Shown one piece after another: positions 58,939 through 64,000 of a stretch of 64,000 nt of DNA (positions are counted from its first letter, which is position 1; each line of letters begins with the position of its first letter). Both the position numbers and the translations under genes were made by a program. Under the pieces are notes generated by a model, which saw nothing but the letters and a program-made list of their open reading frames with translations, made no database searches and had not been told where the DNA came from. Source of the DNA: Chthonomonas sp. UBA2362 (GTDB lineage: Bacteria > Armatimonadota > Fimbriimonadia > Fimbriimonadales > Fimbriimonadaceae); the NCBI GenBank assembly GCA_002344135.1, contig DDTO01000011.1:1-64000 (forward strand), given 5' to 3'.

Positions 58939-59085
58939 GGACGAATCTGCGAGCCTAACGAACGATCCGGCGAGCCTAACGGACGATCCGCCGAGCCTAA
59001 CGGACGATCCGGCGAGCCTGACGGACGAACCGGCGAGCCTAACGGACGAACCGGCAAGCCTAACGGACGAACCGGCGAGCCTAAC
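58939..59085. repeat. 21-base tandem repeat (minisatellite), seven units
   Basis: Seven 21-base units based on GGACGAACCGGCGAGCCTAAC run from 58939 to 59085, with single-base differences between units, then a degenerate partial unit. The array is intergenic between the convergent M1-like and IMPase genes. All reading frames across it are open because the unit length is a multiple of three. Confidence 0.9.
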
Positions 59086-59130
59086 GGACCGACGCGCAAG
59101 TTCGCGCCCTATGTGCAGGAGGCCTTGGAG

Positions 59131-59892
59131 CTAGACGTCGGCGTAGAAACCGCTGTTCGGCGGGAAAACGAGGAGCGGACGCGGAAGGCCGACATCGACG
59201 GTCAACTCCTCGACGAGGAAAGGCTCGCCATCGGCGTACCGGACGTCGGCGCCGGCCTCGCGACAGATGAGGAGTCCAGCGGCGAGGTCGTAGAGTTTGC
59301 AGTTGTCGTCGATGAGGCCGCGGAGGCGCTGGCTCGCCACCCAACAGGCCTCGATGACGAAGGAGCCGTTGTATCGACCCTTTCCGGGCCAGGTTACCGT
59401 CGGATAGAGCACCCTCAGGCGCGAATGACGGCCCACGAGCTCCACGGGTTGTACCGGACCTGGCGGGATCGGTGGAAGCGTGACCCCGTTCCGGCGGGCG
59501 CCTCCCCCCGCGAAGGCCTCGTACGTCTCGCCGAGGTCGGGCAGGGCAACGACTCCGGCCACGATCTCGCTGCCTCGAACCAGGGCGACACTGACGCCCC
59601 AGAGCGGCGATCCATAGACGTAGTTCGAGGTGCCGTCGATCGGATCGACCACCCACAGGCCTCCGGGGCCTTCGGGCTCGTACCCTTCCTCTTCTCCCCA
59701 GATGCCGGCATCGGGGACGAGGGCGGGCAGTCCTTCCCGCAGGAATCGCTCGACGGCTCGATCACCGGTGGTCTGGAGGCTCCCGTCGGGTTTGGTCCTG
59801 ACCTCGAGCCCTTCCTTGCACTCTTGGGCCAGCCGCCCCGCGCTCTCGACGAGCGCCACGAAGGACGGATGAAGCGACGACCAATCGGCCAC
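59131..59892 (-). CDS. Inositol monophosphatase family protein
   Basis: A 253-residue Mg-dependent phosphatase of the IMPase/CysQ/HisN superfamily. Metal-site motifs are visible: the Glu in GIWGEEEGY, DPIDGTSNYVYG (the signature) and the C-terminal YDLAAGLLICREAGADV. The family covers inositol monophosphatase, 3'-phosphoadenosine phosphatase and histidinol phosphatase; the substrate cannot be chosen from sequence. In most members the C-terminal block reads WDxAAG, and the Trp is Tyr here. The GTG start has a CATAAT box 5 bases upstream on the minus strand. Confidence 0.9.
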   Translation of the reverse strand: MADWSSLHPSFVALVESAGRLAQECKEGLEVRTKPDGSLQTTGDRAVERFLREGLPALVPDAGIWGEEEGYEPEGPGGLWVVDPIDGTSNYVYGSPLWGVSVALVRGSEIVAGVVALPDLGETYEAFAGGGARRNGVTLPPIPPGPVQPVELVGRHSRLRVLYPTVTWPGKGRYNGSFVIEACWVASQRLRGLIDDNCKLYDLAAGLLICREAGADVRYADGEPFLVEELTVDVGLPRPLLVFPPNSGFYADV

Positions 59893-59897
59893 GGCAC

Positions 59898-59903
59898 ATT
59901 ATG
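59898..59903 (-). promoter_or_regulatory. Candidate -10 box of the IMPase gene
   Basis: On the minus strand CATAAT ends 5 bases before the GTG at 59892. Confidence 0.4.
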
Positions 59904-59938
59904 GGTTGACAACGGCCACCCCGGAACACCTTCTGTCG

Positions 59939-60424
59939 ATGCAAAACGAAATCGTCGAATGCGTGCTCGCCGTCGCGCGAGCCGAGATCGGAGTACGGGA
60001 GGAGAGCGACAATCGCGGAATGCGCGTGACGGAGTACCTTCGCGCGGCGAAAATGGATCCCGGCAACCCCTGGTGCGCGGCCTTCGTCGCATGGTGCTTC
60101 TCCCAAGCCGAGGCGCGGCTTCGACTTGCGCTTCCCGTGCCTCGCACCGCCTACTGCCCGACGCTGGCTGCGTGGGCCCGCAAGAAGGGTGTCCTCCAAG
60201 ATCTGCCGAGAGTCGGGGACGTTTTCCTGCACTGGGGCAAAGCCGGCAAGGTGCACCGTTTCAAGCACGCCGGATTCGTATCGAGCGTGAGGCCAAACGC
60301 CTTCGATACGATCGAGGGCAACACGCGCGAGGGGGGAACTCGGGGACCGGATGCGGTCGTCGCTCTTCGTCGGCCGATCCGCGACGAGTACCGATTCGTG
60401 CGCTGGATCGACGCCGTGGGCTAG
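59939..60424 (+). CDS. CHAP-domain cysteine amidohydrolase
   Basis: A 161-residue protein of the CHAP/NlpC-like family that cleaves peptidoglycan cross-bridges. The catalytic Cys is C46 in NPWCAAFVAWCF, the His is H110 in FKHAGFVSS, and a polar third residue sits in IEGNTREGG. These are in the usual order. There is no signal peptide or binding domain, so it either acts in the cytoplasm, for example on prepared substrates, or is exported by another route. The start is uncertain: ATG at 59939, or an in-frame TTG at 59906. The stop overlaps the convergent ilvC stop by four bases (CTAG). Confidence 0.75.
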   Translation: MQNEIVECVLAVARAEIGVREESDNRGMRVTEYLRAAKMDPGNPWCAAFVAWCFSQAEARLRLALPVPRTAYCPTLAAWARKKGVLQDLPRVGDVFLHWGKAGKVHRFKHAGFVSSVRPNAFDTIEGNTREGGTRGPDAVVALRRPIRDEYRFVRWIDAVG

Positions 60425-61422
60425 TCGGGCGGCCTTTCGCGCCCCAGCATCCTGCGCCGGATTTCGGCGCCGACCTGCTCGATAGGCAGATCGCGCTCCG
60501 CTAGGCGATGAGCCCGGAGGCGGGGAAGTCCGGCCTCGTTCTCGGCGACCCAGTCCCGGGCGAATGCTCCGCTCCGGATCTCGTCGAGGACCGCCCGCAT
60601 GGCCGTGCGGCTCGCATCGCCGATCACCCTTTGTCCCGCTACGAGGTCTCCCCATTCGGCGGTCTCGCTGATCTTCTCGTGGAGGTAGATCAGCCCTCCG
60701 GCGACGAGAAGCTCGACGATGAGCCGGGTTTCGTGGAGCACTTCGAAGTAGGCGACCTCGGGAGAGTAGCCGGCTTCGACCAAGGTGTCGAATCCCGCCT
60801 GGACGAGGGCCGAGATGCCCCCGCACAGCACCGCTTGCTCACCGAAGAGATCGCACTCGGTCTCGTCTCGAAAGGTGGTTTCGAGTACGAGATTGCGGGT
60901 GCACCCGATCCCCCAAGCGTAGGCGAGAGCCCGCCGCAGGGCATTCCCGCTCGCATCGCGGTTCACCGCGACGAAGGCCGGAAGACCACGGCCGGCCTCG
61001 TACTCGGCGCGCAATCCGGGACCAGGTCCCTTGGGTGAGACGAGGACGACATCGATTCCTTCGCGAGCGACGATCCGTCCGTAGACGACATTGAAGCCGT
61101 GGGCGAAGACGACCGCCGCGCCCGGCCGAAGATGAGGCTCGACGTCGCGGATGAAAATCTCGGCCATCGGAACGTCGGGCGTCAGGAGAGCGACGTAATC
61201 TGCCGTGCTCGTCGCGTCGGCGACCGATCGAACTTCGAAGCCGAGCGCTTCGGCTCGCTCGCGACTCCGGCTCGCTTCGTGAAGTCCGACGACGACGGTC
61301 ACCCCCGAATCTCGGAGGTTGAGCGCATGGGCGTGGCCCTGGCTTCCGAAGCCGATGATCGCCGTGGTTTTCCCACGGATCAGGTCGGGAGCGATCTCGC
61401 TGGGGTCGCAGGTACGGGCCAT
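60421..61422 (-). CDS. ilvC: Ketol-acid reductoisomerase
   Basis: IlvC (333 residues) isomerises and reduces acetohydroxy acids in branched-chain amino-acid synthesis. The class I pattern is present: [19 protein letters not shown] (NADPH), VFAHGFN (catalytic His), [27 protein letters not shown] with the metal-binding Asp and Glu, [16 protein letters not shown] and [10 protein letters not shown]. The GPGP in place of the usual GPGH is a small departure. Length is standard for class I. No ilvB, ilvH or leu genes are near. The ATG is preceded by TAGACT 6 bases upstream on the minus strand. Confidence 0.94.
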   Translation of the reverse strand: MARTCDPSEIAPDLIRGKTTAIIGFGSQGHAHALNLRDSGVTVVVGLHEASRSRERAEALGFEVRSVADATSTADYVALLTPDVPMAEIFIRDVEPHLRPGAAVVFAHGFNVVYGRIVAREGIDVVLVSPKGPGPGLRAEYEAGRGLPAFVAVNRDASGNALRRALAYAWGIGCTRNLVLETTFRDETECDLFGEQAVLCGGISALVQAGFDTLVEAGYSPEVAYFEVLHETRLIVELLVAGGLIYLHEKISETAEWGDLVAGQRVIGDASRTAMRAVLDEIRSGAFARDWVAENEAGLPRLRAHRLAERDLPIEQVGAEIRRRMLGRERPPD

Positions 61423-61428
61423 GCGCGG

Positions 61429-61434
61429 AGTCTA
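61429..61434 (-). promoter_or_regulatory. Candidate -10 box of ilvC
   Basis: On the minus strand TAGACT ends 6 bases before the ATG at 61422, identical in sequence and spacing to the Rieske gene promoter. Confidence 0.5.
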
Positions 61435-61473
61435 TCCGGGCGACGATGGAATGCGACGGGTACCCTCCGGCTC

Positions 61474-62187
61474 ATGCGCAGCGATGGACGCCTCCCCGAT
61501 CAGCTTCGACCCGTGACCCTGACGAAAGGGTTCGCCAAGTTCGCCGAAGGGTCGTGCCTCATCGAGATGGGAGACACTCACATGCTCGTGACCGCCACCG
61601 TCGAAGACCGAGTGCCGCCCTTCCTCAAGAATAGCGGCAAGGGCTGGCTCACCGCAGAGTATTCGATGCTGCCTCGATCCGGACGCCAGCGGAACCAGCG
61701 GGACGCGGGAAAGGGCCCGAACGGCCGCAGCATGGAAATCCAGCGGCTCATCGGACGCGCGATGCGAGCGGTGGTCGACCTCGAGGCGATGGGAGAGCGC
61801 ACGATCACGCTGGACTGCGACGCCCTGCGCGCCGACGGTGGCACCCGCACCGCCGCGATCACTGCCGCCTACGTGGCGACCGTCCAAGCGATGGAGTGGA
61901 TGATCCAGCAGCGGATGATGTCACGTGTTCTCATCAGCGAACCGATGGCGGCGATCAGCGTGGGATTGGTTCGACGCCAAGAACTGCTCGACCTCAACTA
62001 CGACGAAGATAGCATTGCGGCGACCGACATGAACGTCGTGATGACCGAGTCCGGCAAGTTCGTGGAGATTCAAGGGACAGCGGAGGCCGAGCCCTTCTCC
62101 GCAGAAACCCTCGCGAAAATGCTCTCGCTGGCCCGAAAGGGCATATTGGAGCTGATCCAACTCCAGAAGGAAGCCCTCGCCAGCTAG
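61474..62187 (+). CDS. rph: Ribonuclease PH
   Basis: RNase PH (237 residues) trims tRNA 3' ends by phosphorolysis. It starts [20 protein letters not shown] and includes [54 protein letters not shown], and the C-terminal DYNEDSxxxxDMNVVMT block in the form [19 protein letters not shown]. These are diagnostic. The ATG at 61474 starts at the conserved beginning; the longer open frame upstream lies opposite ilvC. It is divergent from ilvC with 51 bases between starts and abuts guaA tail to tail. Confidence 0.95.
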   Translation: MRSDGRLPDQLRPVTLTKGFAKFAEGSCLIEMGDTHMLVTATVEDRVPPFLKNSGKGWLTAEYSMLPRSGRQRNQRDAGKGPNGRSMEIQRLIGRAMRAVVDLEAMGERTITLDCDALRADGGTRTAAITAAYVATVQAMEWMIQQRMMSRVLISEPMAAISVGLVRRQELLDLNYDEDSIAATDMNVVMTESGKFVEIQGTAEAEPFSAETLAKMLSLARKGILELIQLQKEALAS

Positions 62188-62188
62188 G

Positions 62189-63736
62189 CTATTCCCATTC
62201 GATCGTCGCCGGCGGCTTGCTCGTGAGGTCGTACAGGACGCGGTTCACGCCGGCGACCTCGTTCACGATACGGCTTGCCACGTGCTCGAGGAACGAGAAC
62301 TCGAACGGAACGGCGGTCGCGGTCATCGCGTCCTCGCTCTGCACCGCGCGGAGGACGATCGGGTTTTGATACGTCCGCTCGTCGCCCATCACGCCGACGC
62401 TCCGTACGTCGAGCAGCGCGGCGTACGACTGCCAGATCCCTGACTGTAGGTCACGGGCGCGGATCTCGCCCCGGAAGATCGCGTCGGCCTCCTGGACGAT
62501 GTGGACGCGTTCTGGCGTGACCTCGCCGAGGATGCGCACGGCGAGGCCGGGGCCGGGGAACGGCTCGCGATCGACCATTTCGTCCGGCAGCCCCAAGCGG
62601 CGGCCTACCTCGCGAACCTCGTCTTTGAAGAGCCAGCGCAGCGGCTCGATCACCTTGAGGCGCATCCAATCGGGGAGCCCACCCACGTTGTGATGGGTCT
62701 TGATCTTGGCCGCGGTGGCCGAGCCGCTCTCGATCACGTCGGGATAGAGGGTTCCCTGGGCGAGGAAGTCGCACCCCTTGAGCTCGTCGGCGTGGGCCTC
62801 GAAGGCCCGAATGAACTCGGCGCCGATGATCTTGCGTTTGGTTTCTGGATCGGTCACCCCTTTGAGCGCAGCAAAGAACTGCTCGGCGGCGTCGATGACC
62901 ACGAGGTTGGGGTGGAAGGTCTCGGAGAAGACACGGACGACATCCTCGGCCTCTCCCTTTCGCAGCAGGCCGTGGTTCACGAACACGCATGTCACGCGTT
63001 CGCCCACGGCCCGACTGACGAGCGCCGCGACCACGGAACTATCGACCCCGCCGCTGACCGCACAGAGGACGCGCCGGTCTCCGACCTCGGCGCGGATACG
63101 GTCGAGGCTTTCTTCGATGAAGCTTTCGCTGGTCCAGTCGCCCGATAGTCGGACGCGCTCAAAGAGAAACCTCTTCAACACCGTCCGACCGTCGGGGGTA
63201 TGGCTGACCTCGGGGTGGAACTGCAGGCCGTAGCGGTTATGGATGCGGTCCTCGAATGCGGCGACCGGGCAGGTTTCGGTCGAAGCGGTGACCTCGAATC
63301 CGGGCGGGGGCGCGAGCACCTGGTCGCCGTGGCTCATCCACACCTGGTCGCTCGCGAGCCCTTCGACGAGCGAGCCGCGTGCGCTTTCCACGAGGTGGCG
63401 ACGTCCGTATTCCCGCTCGCTGGCCCGCTCGACCCGGCCTCCGAGCCGATGGGCCATGAGCTGCTGGCCGTAGCAGATGCCGAGGATGGGGATCGACTCG
63501 GGCACCCGGGCAAAGTCGAAGTCGGGCGCACCGGGCTCGGTCACGCTCATCGGCCCCCCGCTGAGAATGATCGCTCGGGTAGCGTTGTCAGGGAAGCCTT
63601 CCGGCAGGCGGTTCCAAGGCACCATCTCGCTATAGACCCCGAGTTCACGCACGCGCCGAACGATCAACTGCGCGTACTGTCCCCCGAAGTCGACAACGAC
63701 GACCTTCTCGTGGGCCAGGGCGGTTGGGGTGGGCAT
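62189..63736 (-). CDS. guaA: GMP synthase (glutamine-hydrolysing)
   Basis: GuaA (515 residues) converts XMP to GMP with glutamine. The N-terminal class I amidotransferase shows [26 protein letters not shown], the nucleophile Cys in GICYGQQ and a [11 protein letters not shown] catalytic His/Glu pair. The ATP-pyrophosphatase domain has the P-loop [12 protein letters not shown] and the [10 protein letters not shown] segment. The C-terminal dimerisation domain shows [20 protein letters not shown] and the terminal [13 protein letters not shown]. All are standard. TATCTT ends 6 bases before the ATG on the minus strand. Confidence 0.97.
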   Translation of the reverse strand: MPTPTALAHEKVVVVDFGGQYAQLIVRRVRELGVYSEMVPWNRLPEGFPDNATRAIILSGGPMSVTEPGAPDFDFARVPESIPILGICYGQQLMAHRLGGRVERASEREYGRRHLVESARGSLVEGLASDQVWMSHGDQVLAPPPGFEVTASTETCPVAAFEDRIHNRYGLQFHPEVSHTPDGRTVLKRFLFERVRLSGDWTSESFIEESLDRIRAEVGDRRVLCAVSGGVDSSVVAALVSRAVGERVTCVFVNHGLLRKGEAEDVVRVFSETFHPNLVVIDAAEQFFAALKGVTDPETKRKIIGAEFIRAFEAHADELKGCDFLAQGTLYPDVIESGSATAAKIKTHHNVGGLPDWMRLKVIEPLRWLFKDEVREVGRRLGLPDEMVDREPFPGPGLAVRILGEVTPERVHIVQEADAIFRGEIRARDLQSGIWQSYAALLDVRSVGVMGDERTYQNPIVLRAVQSEDAMTATAVPFEFSFLEHVASRIVNEVAGVNRVLYDLTSKPPATIEWE

Positions 63737-63742
63737 GACCGG

Positions 63743-63748
63743 AAGATA
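63743..63748 (-). promoter_or_regulatory. Candidate -10 box of guaA
   Basis: On the minus strand TATCTT ends 6 bases before the ATG at 63736. Confidence 0.35.
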
Positions 63749-63784
63749 CCGCCCAGGGCCGCGAAAATGGCGGGGTCATCCAGG

Positions 63785-63816
63785 CTGAAGGCCCCGCGTT
63801 TCCGCGGGGCCTTCAG
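63785..63816. terminator. Strong hairpin terminator
   Basis: CTGAAGGCCCCGCG (63785-63798) pairs perfectly with CGCGGGGCCTTCAG (63803-63816) across a 4-base loop. It lies just downstream of the dockerin gene that enters from the right edge. Confidence 0.8.
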
Positions 63817-63828
63817 GCGTGAGTCGGG

Positions 63829-64000
63829 CTAGTCGCCAACCATGCCGAAATTGCTCGACAGGATTGCGAAGTCCCCGATGTCGACCGTCTCATCGCCATT
63901 GAAGTCCGTGTTCGGATTCCAATTCGGCGAGCCCGGCGCGGCATTGAACGCCGCAGAGAGCATCGAATAGTCGCCGATCGCTATCTCGTTGTCGCCATCA
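63829..64000 (-). CDS. C-terminus of a dockerin-containing protein (partial)
   Basis: The minus strand enters from the right edge in an open frame and stops with TAG at 63831-63829. The last 56 residues are two dockerin type I repeats: DGDNEIAIGDYSMLSAAF, then NGDETVDIGDFAILSSNFG, ending MVGD. The spacing and the final hydrophobic Phe-Gly match the other three dockerin proteins of the window. The catalytic or binding part lies outside. The strong hairpin at 63785 follows as its terminator. Confidence 0.85.
   Translation of the reverse strand, partial: DGDNEIAIGDYSMLSAAFNAAPGSPNWNPNTDFNGDETVDIGDFAILSSNFGMVGD

Noticed and set aside
58888..60504. 538-codon plus-strand frame across the minisatellite and the IMPase gene
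   Set aside because: It is held open by a 21-base repeat without stops and by the antisense of a clear IMPase gene.

Overview
The window looks like one contiguous chromosome segment of a high-GC bacterium, most likely a member of Armatimonadota close to the Fimbriimonadia. The taxonomic call is an inference from gene content: DUF1800 and DUF1592 proteins, PEP-CTERM proteins, secreted proteins ending in type I dockerin repeats, a Pup-ligase-like protein outside Actinobacteria, and a CHAT/CHASE2/FecR cluster. I see no tRNA, rRNA, CRISPR array, insertion sequence, prophage or replication origin.

Layout. 1-8 kb: DUF1800 protein, a UvrA that stops after its first ATPase half, an HD-domain phosphohydrolase, a 31-residue membrane peptide, an M28 peptidase, and a MetH-like protein lacking its cobalamin module. 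8-19 kb: two FecR-fold proteins, a DUF255 thioredoxin-like protein, argH, biotin ligase, a phosphodiester glycosidase, a PEP-CTERM protein, a repeat-rich intergenic region, a DUF1592 cytochrome protein and a membrane protein. 19-28 kb: acs, a dockerin subtilase, pdhA-pdhB, grpE-glmM and an acidic repeat protein. 28-40 kb: secreted-protein block (trypsin-like PEP-CTERM, reprolysin-like dockerin protease, beta-propeller protein, two secreted unknowns, a dockerin protein, a Rieske oxygenase, a PEP-CTERM protein). 40-46 kb: zinc-ribbon/L7-L12-like membrane protein, Ala/Lys-rich protein, deacetylase-like protein, PafA homologue, glycosyltransferase. 46-56 kb: signalling block (FecR-like ORF, TPR-CHAT caspase-like protein, CHASE2-cyclase, OmpR-type two-component pair, GAF-histidine kinase). 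56-64 kb: cysteine dioxygenase, M1-like peptidase, IMPase, CHAP protein, ilvC, rph, guaA, and the C-terminus of another dockerin protein.

Expression. About twenty genes have a TANNNT or CATAAT hexamer ending 3-8 bases before the start codon, which predicts leaderless mRNAs. Genes with a clear Shine-Dalgarno are mostly exported proteins. Genes are tightly packed: four convergent pairs share a 4-base stop overlap, and in three co-directional pairs the upstream stop codon forms the first three bases of the next gene's -10 box.

The best candidate for an undescribed system is the 46.2-52.4 kb cassette. A FecR-like segment and a 41-residue TPR array are split by a +1 frame break in the middle of a TPR hairpin. 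The array leads into a CHAT domain with an intact His/Cys dyad and is followed at once by a CHASE2 class III cyclase. The TPR array is visibly poorer in G+C than both flanks, as if the sensor had been exchanged between conserved ends. Secondary leads are the half-size UvrA and MetH, the lone PafA, the membrane protein ending in an L7/L12-like domain, and a dispersed hairpin element with a compensatory base-pair change.
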